A stretch of 64,000 bases of DNA. Origin: Chitinimonas viridis (GTDB taxonomy: Bacteria; Pseudomonadota; Gammaproteobacteria; Burkholderiales; Chitinimonadaceae). Positions 9,116-17,308 of the stretch are shown one piece after another. A program made the translations under genes and the position numbers. A model generated the notes under the pieces. It worked only from the letters and a program-made list of their open reading frames with translations, was not told where the DNA came from and did not search any database. Location of the stretch: the NCBI RefSeq assembly GCF_030409555.1, contig NZ_JAUFPU010000009.1:126425-190424 (forward strand), read 5' to 3'. Within the stretch, counting starts at the first letter, position 1. Each line of letters opens with the position of its first letter.

Positions 9116-10993
9116 TCAATTGCGATGTCGGCTGGCAATACGCTGTACCTTCTCAACCACGCTCAGGTCCACGTCCTCGAATGTCTCTGCCGGTGGGGCA
9201 GACATCAGTAGCCTCTCGGCGACGATGTGTGGTGGTAGTTGCTCCACTTCCAGGGTGTGGGGAAAGCCCGCGCCATCGCGTGGTCCTTCACGTACCTCAA
9301 CGATACCCATCTGGGCGATATCGGCGATCATGTTATTGATCTGATCCTCGTAGCTGATATTGCCCAAGGGCCGTATCCAGGCCGCGCGGCGGGCGAAGGC
9401 ACTCATCCGCTCATCCAGCGGCTGGCTTTCATCCATCACGATATGGTAGGCCTGCTGGCTCATGACCTGATTGGGTACCCTGGCCGGCCAGAAGGTGGGC
9501 AGGTAAGGGTCATAGCTCTTCTGGTAGCCGGAGCGGCAGCTGGCAGTGTCGGTCTGCCACGGGACAGCCATCCAGCGACTCACGCCACCTGCTATCTGTG
9601 CGCCACAGGGCCCGGAGATATTGTCAGGAGTCAGCACTGCGCCGTAGTCGGGCTCTATCCAGCCAGGTGGCCGGTGCGCCAGCCGGAAGGGCGACATATA
9701 CATGCTGCTCTGGCGCATGGGCCAGGTCATTTCGCAGCCAGGGTGAAAGGCGTCAGCCAGGCAGAATTCCATGGCAGCCTGTATCAGCATGTCCGGCTGC
9801 TGGGCCAATGGGAAATCCTCGATGCGCTGTGGTGGCACGGCGCTCGGATCGTAGTCGGCAATGAACTCGCCAGCGGCCCAAAGGCGCAGATGCGTGAGTT
9901 GCAGATCGCTGAGGGCCGCATTCTGGCGGGGTGTTTCGGCCGGAGGAACGCTCATGGCATCGCCATACAGCCAGGGCCAGGGTGTGGGTGCCCAGGCATC
10001 ACGCTTGAACTGGCGGAACTCGTTGAACAGGGTCAGGCGCCATTCCTTCAGATTGGCGCTGGGATCGGCCAGCTTGCGCATCCAGCCCTGATCGCTGAAC
10101 GGTGTGCTGCCACCCCAGCCAAAAGCAGCGGCAAAGCCGGCGTTGACCCACTGCAGGCGCGACAGGCGCTCGAAGATGGGGCGGATATCCTGCTGGAACG
10201 AAGGCTGTACCGGTGCCTTGAGGCTGCCTTTGGCGACGAACAGGTCGCGCATCAGGTCCCACATGGTCCGAACCGACTTCTGCTGTGGGGCATAGTTGGG
10301 TGGCGCCACCACCACCCAGGCTGGGTCAACGGGGATGTCGCGTCCCTGGTAACGCACACTGGCGGTGACCGGGCCGTCCGCCACATCATCGTGCCAGCCC
10401 TCGTTGTTGGCGAAGGTGATGGCACGTGCCCCATTCCAGGAGGCCGACTTGCCGTGGCCGCCCAGTACCAGCAAGCGGCCTTGTGGGTCAGTTCTCAACT
10501 CGCCGAGGTAAACCGGTGTACCCATGAACTTGCCGCTGTCAAAGGCGTAAGCGGCGCCATGCTGGTCGCGTCCAACGATCTTGCGCTGGCCGGGGGTAAT
10601 GCTCAGCGTGGCACGGTCTGCCACGGCCATATTACGCAAGAAGGAGGGGGGCGCAGTAGCGGCCTCGGGAATATCCAGCGCTATCTGGAACTGATACCAG
10701 GCTGCCTTGGTATTGGCCAGGGTGGCGGCCCACTGTACTTCGGCATTGTCTGCATTCAGTTCAGCCACCACTTCGCCAGCCGAATTAAAGCCATAAACAC
10801 GGAAGCGGGCCGCCTCGCGCTTGATAGCGCCGCTGGCATCACGGTAGAAGCCGGGCGCCTGCGGTGCCGGCTCGGGCACCTCTGGGCCGATGTAATAGGC
10901 TTCCTGGCTATTGCCGACCCGGGCAATGCCGATGGCGGGATAGATGGCGGCCTTGACGATATGGTTGTCGCCCGATGGGGAACCGGTTTGCAT
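9116..10993 (-). CDS. lodA: LodA/GoxA-family quinoprotein amino-acid oxidase
   Basis: Cysteine tryptophylquinone (CTQ) oxidase family: oxidative deamination of an amino acid (lysine epsilon-amino group in LodA, glycine in GoxA) with release of H2O2 and ammonia. The start at 10993 is chosen from an AGGAGGAGG ribosome site just upstream, giving 625 aa. The N-terminal signature IYPAIGIARVGNS is typical. CTQ residue candidates are C420 in FHPGCEMTW and W479 in AVPWQTD, 59 residues apart; in LodA the pair is C516/W581. No signal peptide is seen, as in other family members. The substrate cannot be told from sequence. Released H2O2 makes LodA antimicrobial in Marinomonas. Confidence 0.9.
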   Translation of the reverse strand: MQTGSPSGDNHIVKAAIYPAIGIARVGNSQEAYYIGPEVPEPAPQAPGFYRDASGAIKREAARFRVYGFNSAGEVVAELNADNAEVQWAATLANTKAAWYQFQIALDIPEAATAPPSFLRNMAVADRATLSITPGQRKIVGRDQHGAAYAFDSGKFMGTPVYLGELRTDPQGRLLVLGGHGKSASWNGARAITFANNEGWHDDVADGPVTASVRYQGRDIPVDPAWVVVAPPNYAPQQKSVRTMWDLMRDLFVAKGSLKAPVQPSFQQDIRPIFERLSRLQWVNAGFAAAFGWGGSTPFSDQGWMRKLADPSANLKEWRLTLFNEFRQFKRDAWAPTPWPWLYGDAMSVPPAETPRQNAALSDLQLTHLRLWAAGEFIADYDPSAVPPQRIEDFPLAQQPDMLIQAAMEFCLADAFHPGCEMTWPMRQSSMYMSPFRLAHRPPGWIEPDYGAVLTPDNISGPCGAQIAGGVSRWMAVPWQTDTASCRSGYQKSYDPYLPTFWPARVPNQVMSQQAYHIVMDESQPLDERMSAFARRAAWIRPLGNISYEDQINNMIADIAQMGIVEVREGPRDGAGFPHTLEVEQLPPHIVAERLLMSAPPAETFEDVDLSVVEKVQRIASRHRN

Positions 10994-11179
10994 GCTTCCT
11001 CCTCCTGTTTGCTTTGTGTATATGTCCCTCAACACCTGTTTGTTGAACAGGCTCAAGCTAAGGGACACGCCTAGCCAGCTTAGTGCAGGCCAAACGGGGC
11101 AACATCATTCAAACGGGGGAGGACGTCAGCAGCTGACTAATGCATTTAGCCGGCAGCCGGACAAGGACCGCCAGCATGT
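10994..11179. other. lodA upstream region with a hairpin
   Basis: 186 bp between lodA and the upstream nlpC-like gene, both on the minus strand. CCTGTT/AACAGG with a 5-nt loop lies at 11035-11051, about 45 bp upstream of the lodA start. It overlaps the TTGAACAGGCTC block shared with the repeat end at 83-94. No clear -35/-10 pair was found. Separate regulation of lodA is possible but unproven. Confidence 0.3.
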
Positions 11180-11818
11180 CTATCGACGTTTCTTCTTGCT
11201 GCTTTTCTTCTTGGCTTTCTTGACCGGTTTTTTGGACTTCTTCTTGCTGGGTTTGACTTCGCGGCCTTCGCTCATCAGCTTTTGCAGCTGCGGGCTACGC
11301 TCGGCCACGCTTTCCTGGGTTACGCGCCGCGCGCCGTTATAGCGCTTGGCCCAGTAGGCGTCGGTCAGTCTCACCACCTGCACCTTGCTGCCGGAGGACG
11401 GCGAGTGGATAAAGCGATCATCACCCAGATAGATGCCGACATGGGAGAACTTGCGGCCCAGGGTATTGAAGAACACCAGGTCGCCTGGCTTGAGTTCTTC
11501 CTTTTCCACATCATTGCCCAGGCGGCTGATGGCAAAGGCGTTGTGAGGCAGGGCAATATTCATTGCCTGCTGAAATACATACTTGATGAAACCACTGCAA
11601 TCGAGCCCGCTTTCGGGCGTATTGCCGCCCCAGCGGTAAGTCACGCCAATCAAACCCAGGGCTTGCAACATGATGTCCTGGGCAAAGCGGTTGCCATCTT
11701 CGGCTTCGCTCGCGGTCTGGACTTCATCCTCGGGTTTGTCGGCTGAGTATTCCCTGGGCGAGGCTAGCGCCAGGCAGGCCAGCGGCAATAGCAGCAGGTG
11801 TCGGAACTTGAACGTCAT
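11180..11818 (-). CDS. Secreted NlpC/P60-family cysteine peptidase with lysine-rich tail
   Basis: Peptidoglycan D,L-endopeptidase fold. The 212-aa product has an N-terminal hydrophobic signal (residues 7-20, cleavage probably after ALAS). The NlpC/P60 domain runs from about 48 to 165 with the catalytic triad C74 (GLDCSGF), H126 (KFSHVGIYLG) and H138 (FIHSPSSG). The last 25 residues are almost only lysine, serine and arginine, a tail that could bind acidic wall polymers, DNA or the envelope. LPLAC near the N-terminus is a poor lipobox, so it is more likely periplasmic than a lipoprotein. It is divergent from ubiB. Confidence 0.9.
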   Translation of the reverse strand: MTFKFRHLLLLPLACLALASPREYSADKPEDEVQTASEAEDGNRFAQDIMLQALGLIGVTYRWGGNTPESGLDCSGFIKYVFQQAMNIALPHNAFAISRLGNDVEKEELKPGDLVFFNTLGRKFSHVGIYLGDDRFIHSPSSGSKVQVVRLTDAYWAKRYNGARRVTQESVAERSPQLQKLMSEGREVKPSKKKSKKPVKKAKKKSSKKKRR

Positions 11819-11957
11819 GCCGGCACTCTTGGTAATGGGTTATCGGTAAAGCGCGCCATGATGCCGAATTCCAGCGGCGGGCGTCTAGCCCTGGGGAATT
11901 CTGCAACCTGTACAAGGCGAGCGCGAAATAGTTGCGGACAGGCCTTACAATCCAGCC

Positions 11958-13640
11958 ATGCTACGCGAAACTATCAGCCTGATGCGCGACCTGCCGCGCA
12001 TACGTGAAATCATCGGCGTGTTGGCCAGACACGGTTTTGGCGATTTGGTTCGCCGTCTCAATGTACAACGTACTTTCGAGCGGGCCGGTGAGTCGCTTGA
12101 TCTGCCTGAAGAGGAAGTGCGTAACGAGCAGGATGCGCCGGTGCGCGCGCGCCGTGCGTTGGAGGAACTGGGGCCGACCTTCATCAAGTTGGGGCAGGTC
12201 ATGGCGACACGGGTGGATGTGTTTCCGCCTGACTGGATAGCCGAGTTCGAGCAACTGCAGTCGAATGTCCCGGCCACCCCGTTTGCCGAACTGGAGGCGG
12301 AGCTGGAACGGGTATGGGGTGTGCCGCCACGCGAGATGTTTGTCGAACTGGACGAGACGCCCATAGGCTCGGCTTCCATCGCCCAGGTTCACCGCGCCAG
12401 GCTGCCGGATGGCCGCGAAGTCATCCTGAAGGTGCGCCGTCCGCATATCGTGGCCAAGATAGAGGCCGATCTGCGCGTGCTCCATCACCTGGCCAGCCTG
12501 GTGGAGTTTGAATTTCCCGATGCCCGGCAGTATCAGCCCGTACGCATTGTGGAGCAGTTCGCCAAGTCGCTGCGGCGAGAGCTGGATCTGGCGCAGGAGG
12601 CCCACCATCACCGCCGCTTCGCCGAAAATTTCGCCAGCGACAAGCATATCGTCATCCCCGAGATCTTCTGGGACTACACCAACGAGATCGTCAACGTACA
12701 AGCCTATGTCGGTGGCGTACCGGGCAACGAGCTGAGCCTGCTGGAGGCGGCGGGGCTGGATCGCAAGCTGCTGGCGCAGCGTGGGGCGGACGCCGTGCTC
12801 AAGATGGTTTTGATCGACGGCTATTTCCACGCCGATCCCCATCCCGGCAATGTGATCTACCTCCCGGATAATCGTATCGCCTTCATCGACTTCGGCATGA
12901 TAGGCCGCCTGCCCGCACCCCGGCGTGATGAAATCGTCGACCTGCTCGCCGCGCTGGCCGCCAGGGATGAGCGTGGGATACTGAATGTGCTGCTGGACTG
13001 GACCGCCGATATCGCGGTGGATGAGGAGAAGCTGGCGGCGGATCTGGCCGAGTTCATGTTCAACTACGAAAATCTGGCGCTGAAGGACATCCGCTTCGGC
13101 CAGCTGCTCAATGACGTGATCGCCATCATGCGTGAGCACGCCATTACCCTGCCGGCCGATCTGACTTTGCTGTTCAAGGCGCTGATCACGCTGGAGGGCC
13201 TGGGACGACAACTGGACCCGGAATTCCAGATGGTGCCCCACCTGACGCCCTTTGTCCGCCAGGTGCTGCTCAATCGCTATTCTCCCAGGGCGCTGGTCAA
13301 GAAAGGGCGGCGCAACCTGTGGGAAATGCTGACGCTTGCGGGCGGCATACCGCGTGATCTCTCACGACTCGTCAAGGCTGCCCGGCGCGGCAAACTCAAG
13401 ATAGATCTTGATCTCAAGCGGTTGGATCAGTTTGGCGCGCAGATAGACCGTGCCGCCAATCGGCTGACATTGGGCATCGTCACCGGTTGCCTGATCATAG
13501 GATCAAGCATCGTCATGACCGTACCGGCAGGGCCACGTATCTTCGGTCTGCCGGCATTTGGCTTCATTGGCTTCCTGATTGCCTTCCTGAACAGTATCTG
13601 GCTGATCTGGTCGATCTGGCGCGCAGGCAAGCGTAATTGA
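11958..13640 (+). CDS. ubiB: UbiB/ABC1 (AarF) family atypical kinase, ubiquinone biosynthesis
   Basis: 560-aa protein-kinase-like ATPase needed for coenzyme Q biosynthesis in bacteria. Family features are the KxGQ motif K77-L-G-Q80, the alanine-rich nucleotide loop GSASIAQVHRA, the lysine in VILKVRRP, the catalytic loop HADPHPGN starting at H291, and D311 of the DFG motif (FIDFGMIGR). Two C-terminal membrane helices (about 505-525 and 530-552) anchor it. No Shine-Dalgarno sequence precedes the ATG. A TACAAT box at 11946-11951 is close enough that the mRNA could be leaderless. It ends exactly next to the convergent ppsR with no gap. Confidence 0.92.
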   Translation: MLRETISLMRDLPRIREIIGVLARHGFGDLVRRLNVQRTFERAGESLDLPEEEVRNEQDAPVRARRALEELGPTFIKLGQVMATRVDVFPPDWIAEFEQLQSNVPATPFAELEAELERVWGVPPREMFVELDETPIGSASIAQVHRARLPDGREVILKVRRPHIVAKIEADLRVLHHLASLVEFEFPDARQYQPVRIVEQFAKSLRRELDLAQEAHHHRRFAENFASDKHIVIPEIFWDYTNEIVNVQAYVGGVPGNELSLLEAAGLDRKLLAQRGADAVLKMVLIDGYFHADPHPGNVIYLPDNRIAFIDFGMIGRLPAPRRDEIVDLLAALAARDERGILNVLLDWTADIAVDEEKLAADLAEFMFNYENLALKDIRFGQLLNDVIAIMREHAITLPADLTLLFKALITLEGLGRQLDPEFQMVPHLTPFVRQVLLNRYSPRALVKKGRRNLWEMLTLAGGIPRDLSRLVKAARRGKLKIDLDLKRLDQFGAQIDRAANRLTLGIVTGCLIIGSSIVMTVPAGPRIFGLPAFGFIGFLIAFLNSIWLIWSIWRAGKRN

Positions 13641-14465
13641 TCAGTACACCCGTCGCGCCAGGTTGAATTTGTGCACGATGGTGGAAGCCAGTTCCTCGAT
13701 CGACTTGCTGGTGGTGTTGAGATGAGGAATGCCGGCGGCACGATAGATGGCTTCTGCTTCGGCAACCTCGTAACGGCAGTTGTCGATGGACGCATAGCGG
13801 CTGTCCGGCTTGCGCTCGGCGCGTATCTGCGACAGGCGTTCCGGCACGATGGTCAGGCCGAACAGCTTGTGCTTGCTGGGCAGCAGGGCCTTGGGCAGAC
13901 CAGGCTGGCCGAAGTCGTCCGGGGTCAGCGGATAGTTGGCGGCCTTGATGCCATATTGCAGCGCCAGATAGAGACAGGTTGGCGTCTTGCCTGAGCGTGA
14001 AACACCCACCAGTACGATGTCGGCGCTATCCAGGTCAGACGGTTTGATACCATCGTCGTGCGCCAGCGCATAGTTCACGGCCTCGATGCGGGCATTGTAT
14101 TCGTGGAAGTTCTCTATGCTGTGGCTCTTGCCCACGGTGTGCGAGGATTCCTTGCCCAGCTCCGCTTCCAGCGGCTCGATAAAGGCCTCGAAGAAGTCCA
14201 CCACATGGGCTTCCGGGATATGGATGATGTCGCGGATATCGTTCTTCACAAAGGTGGAGAACACCAGCGGCCTGGCGCCGTCGTTGATGCCGGTCTGGCG
14301 TATGCGCTCCGCTACCAGTTCGGCTTTTTCGTGGGTATCGACAAAGGGCAGGGTGACGCGCTTGAATTCTATCCCCTCGAACTGGGTAATCAGGCTGTGG
14401 CCCAGCATTTCGGCGGTGATGCCGGTGCGGTCGGAGACGAAGAAGACGGTGCGGTGGGCTGACAT
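13641..14465 (-). CDS. ppsR: PEP synthase regulatory protein (bifunctional kinase/pyrophosphorylase) PpsR
   Basis: DUF299 family, 274 aa from ATG 14465 ([15 protein letters not shown], the usual N-terminus). It inactivates PEP synthase by ADP-dependent phosphorylation of a threonine next to the catalytic histidine, and reactivates it by phosphate-dependent dephosphorylation. The P-loop GVSRSGKT is at 154-161. It is divergent from its target gene ppsA, the typical arrangement. Upstream in-frame ATGs would add 42 residues unlike the family. Confidence 0.95.
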   Translation of the reverse strand: MSAHRTVFFVSDRTGITAEMLGHSLITQFEGIEFKRVTLPFVDTHEKAELVAERIRQTGINDGARPLVFSTFVKNDIRDIIHIPEAHVVDFFEAFIEPLEAELGKESSHTVGKSHSIENFHEYNARIEAVNYALAHDDGIKPSDLDSADIVLVGVSRSGKTPTCLYLALQYGIKAANYPLTPDDFGQPGLPKALLPSKHKLFGLTIVPERLSQIRAERKPDSRYASIDNCRYEVAEAEAIYRAAGIPHLNTTSKSIEELASTIVHKFNLARRVY

Positions 14466-14793
14466 GGCTTGGGTATCCGGTTTCGGTATCACGTAAGGAT
14501 GGCAGGCTACACTGGTGTGCAGAAGCTGGCTGATGCAGCCATGTTGCCACAGCGCAGGCCAGGGCTGCGAGGGGTTGCGAGGCTGCAACATCAGGGAAAA
14601 CGGCCTTTTTTCGGTCTATAGCCTGTAATGCCGGGTGTGCGACTACATTTTTGTGATACAAGCCTGACCGTGTTGTGTTGCATTGCGCAAAATAAGGTCG
14701 CTGCGACATCGCTTGTGTGGCTGCGCCGATGCCGCTAAACAAGTTAGAATTACCGCCTCAGATTCCCCAAATCCCCTGCAAGGAAACAAGCAA
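14466..14793. other. ppsR-ppsA divergent intergenic region
   Basis: 328 bp without a gene. It must hold both divergent promoters. Visible items are the inverted repeat ATGTTGC (14540-14546) with GCAACAT (14585-14591), a GTTGC/GCAAC hairpin inside it, and an AT-rich stretch from 14590 to 14750 with TAGAAT at 14745-14750, a possible ppsA -10 without a convincing -35. A ribosome site, AAGGAAA, at 14780-14786 serves ppsA. No Cra-type operator was recognised. Confidence 0.4.
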
Positions 14794-17190
14794 ATGGCAG
14801 AGAACAACGTCATCTGGTTTGACGAACTGCGCATGACCGACGTCGAGCGCGTGGGCGGCAAGAACGCCTCGCTTGGCGAAATGATCAGCCAGTTGGCCGC
14901 TTCGGGCGTGCGCGTCCCCGGCGGTTTTGCCACTACGGCTGAGGCCTACCGAATTTTCCTGGCTTATGACGGCCTCTCTGCCCGCATCGATGCAGCCCTG
15001 ACGGCGCTGGATGTGGACAATGTTTCCGAGCTGCTGCGTGTGGGCAAGCAGATACGCCAGTGGGTGGTGGATCAACCCTTCCCGCCAGCACTGGATGCCG
15101 ACATCCGTACCGCCTTTGCCAAGATGGAGGCCGATTCCGGCGCGACCATCTCGGTGGCAGTGCGCTCCAGTGCAACGGCTGAAGATCTGCCTGACGCCTC
15201 GTTTGCCGGTCAGCAGGAGACCTTCCTCAATATCGTCGGTATCGACAATGTGCTGCACGCCATCAAGGAGGTGTTTGCCTCCCTGTATAACGATCGCGCC
15301 ATTTCCTACCGCGTCCACAAGGGCTTTGCACATGCCGATGTAGCCTTGTCTGCCGGTATCCAGCGCATGGTGCGCTCGGACAAGGGGGCAGCCGGCGTGA
15401 TGTTCACCATCGACACCGAGTCGGGCTTTGACGATGTGGTGTTCGTTACATCCAGCTATGGCCTGGGCGAGACGGTGGTGCAGGGGGCGGTCAATCCTGA
15501 CGAGTTCTACGTCTACAAGCCCAATGTGGCTGCTGGCAAGCCGGCCATATTGCGCCGCAACCGTGGCTCCAAGCAGATCAAGATGGAATTCACCACCGAG
15601 GCGGCTGCCGGTAAGTCGGTACGCACGGTGGATGTATCCGATGTCGACCGCAATCATTTCTCCATCACTGATGCCGAAGTCGAGGAGCTGTCGCGCTACG
15701 CACTGATCATCGAAAAGCACTATCAGCGTCCGATGGATATCGAATGGGGACGCGATGGTGTGGATGGCAAGCTGTATATCCTGCAGGCCCGTCCTGAAAC
15801 GGTGAAGTCGCAGGAAGCTCGTGTGGATACGCTGCGCCGTTACCGGTTGAACAGCAAGTCTGCCGTATTGGCCTCCGGTCGTGCCATCGGCCAGAAGATA
15901 GGCCAGGGCGTGGTACGCCTGATCAAGGACGCCAGCGAGATGGACTCGGTCAAGCCGGGCGATGTGCTGGTGACCGATATGACTGACCCCGACTGGGAGC
16001 CGGTGATGAAGCGTGCTTCGGCTATCGTGACCAATCGTGGCGGCCGTACCTGCCACGCTGCCATCATTGCACGTGAACTGGGCATCCCAGCCGTGGTGGG
16101 CTGCGGCGATGCGACCCGCTCATTGAGCGATGGCCAGTATGTGACGGTTTCCTGTGCCGAGGGCGATACCGGTAATATCTATGATGGTCAGCTGGCCATC
16201 GAGATCATCGACCTCAAGCTGGACTCCATGCCCAAGAGCCCGGTAAAGCTGATGATGAACGTGGGCAATCCTGAGCTGGCATTCGATTTCAGCCACCTGC
16301 CCAATGAAGGTGTTGGCCTGGCACGCCTGGAATTCATCATTAACCGCATGATAGGCATCCATCCCAAGGCGCTGCTGGCTTACCCCAATCTGCCCTGGGA
16401 TCTGAAGCAGCAGGTGGATGAGCGCATTGGCGGTTACGCCAGCGCAGTGGATTTCTACGTGGAGAAGCTGGTTGAGGGTATTGCTACCCTGGCGGCCGCC
16501 TTCTATCCGAAGAAGGTCATTGTTCGAATGTCCGACTTCAAGTCGAACGAGTATTCGAACCTGATCGGTGGGCAGAACTACGAGCCTCACGAAGAAAACC
16601 CCATGATTGGCTTCCGCGGGGCGTCTCGCTACATCAGCGAATCCTTCCGCGACTGCTTCGAACTGGAGACCCGTGCCTTGAAGAAGGTACGCAATGAAAT
16701 GGGTCTGACCAATGTCGAGGTGATGATTCCCTTTGTCCGTACCCTGGATGAAGCCAGCAAGGTGGTGGAGCTGCTGAAGGAAAACGGCCTGGAACGCGGT
16801 CGCGATGGCCTGCGCCTGATCATGATGTGTGAGATTCCTTCCAATGCCATCCTGGCGGATCAGTTCCTGGAATACTTCGATGGCTTCTCTATCGGTTCTA
16901 ACGATATGACGCAGCTAACCCTGGCGCTGGATCGCGATTCCGGCGGCCCCATTGCCAGCCTGTTCGACGAGCGTAACGATGCAGTGAAGGCTATGCTGTC
17001 TATGGCCATCAAGGCCTGCCGTGCCAGGGGCAAGTACATTGGTATCTGTGGTCAGGGCCCATCCGATCACCCCGATTTCGCCAAGTGGCTGGTGGAGCAG
17101 GGCATCGAAACGGTATCGCTCAACCCCGATACCGTGGTGGAAACCTGGTTGTACCTGGCCAAGGAGCTGGGTAGCGGAGCTGCTGCCTGA
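14794..17190 (+). CDS. ppsA: Phosphoenolpyruvate synthase PpsA
   Basis: Converts pyruvate and ATP to PEP, AMP and phosphate for gluconeogenesis. It is 798 aa (E. coli 792) from the ATG at 14794, preceded by AAGGAAACAAG. Domains in order: N-terminal pyruvate/PEP ATP-grasp (SLGEMISQL..., residues 1-340), phosphohistidine swivel domain with catalytic H421 in GRTCHAAII, and a C-terminal TIM-barrel PEP-binding domain ([28 protein letters not shown]). T419, the residue modified by PpsR in E. coli, is present two before H421, so the regulatory pair is intact. Confidence 0.97.
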   Translation: MAENNVIWFDELRMTDVERVGGKNASLGEMISQLAASGVRVPGGFATTAEAYRIFLAYDGLSARIDAALTALDVDNVSELLRVGKQIRQWVVDQPFPPALDADIRTAFAKMEADSGATISVAVRSSATAEDLPDASFAGQQETFLNIVGIDNVLHAIKEVFASLYNDRAISYRVHKGFAHADVALSAGIQRMVRSDKGAAGVMFTIDTESGFDDVVFVTSSYGLGETVVQGAVNPDEFYVYKPNVAAGKPAILRRNRGSKQIKMEFTTEAAAGKSVRTVDVSDVDRNHFSITDAEVEELSRYALIIEKHYQRPMDIEWGRDGVDGKLYILQARPETVKSQEARVDTLRRYRLNSKSAVLASGRAIGQKIGQGVVRLIKDASEMDSVKPGDVLVTDMTDPDWEPVMKRASAIVTNRGGRTCHAAIIARELGIPAVVGCGDATRSLSDGQYVTVSCAEGDTGNIYDGQLAIEIIDLKLDSMPKSPVKLMMNVGNPELAFDFSHLPNEGVGLARLEFIINRMIGIHPKALLAYPNLPWDLKQQVDERIGGYASAVDFYVEKLVEGIATLAAAFYPKKVIVRMSDFKSNEYSNLIGGQNYEPHEENPMIGFRGASRYISESFRDCFELETRALKKVRNEMGLTNVEVMIPFVRTLDEASKVVELLKENGLERGRDGLRLIMMCEIPSNAILADQFLEYFDGFSIGSNDMTQLTLALDRDSGGPIASLFDERNDAVKAMLSMAIKACRARGKYIGICGQGPSDHPDFAKWLVEQGIETVSLNPDTVVETWLYLAKELGSGAAA

Positions 17191-17228
17191 TATCGAGCCA
17201 GCAGTTTGCAATCAGCAGTCAGCAAGTA

Positions 17229-17260
17229 GAACAAGGCGCCTATGGCGCCTTGTTCTTTTC
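17229..17260. terminator. Terminator between ppsA and the NOX-like gene
   Basis: Perfect 12-bp inverted repeat GAACAAGGCGCC (17229-17240) and GGCGCCTTGTTC (17244-17255) with a 3-nt loop and a following TTTTC. It is placed to serve both convergent genes. Confidence 0.88.
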
Positions 17261-17308
17261 TGAGCGCACGGGCCAGACCCAGCGCAGTGGTACTTGGCTG
17301 CTACCTGC

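Noticed and set aside
11180-11818. Lipoprotein signal in the NlpC/P60 protein (LPLAC)
   Set aside because: Proline at -3 does not fit the lipobox; a signal peptidase I site after ALAS is more likely.
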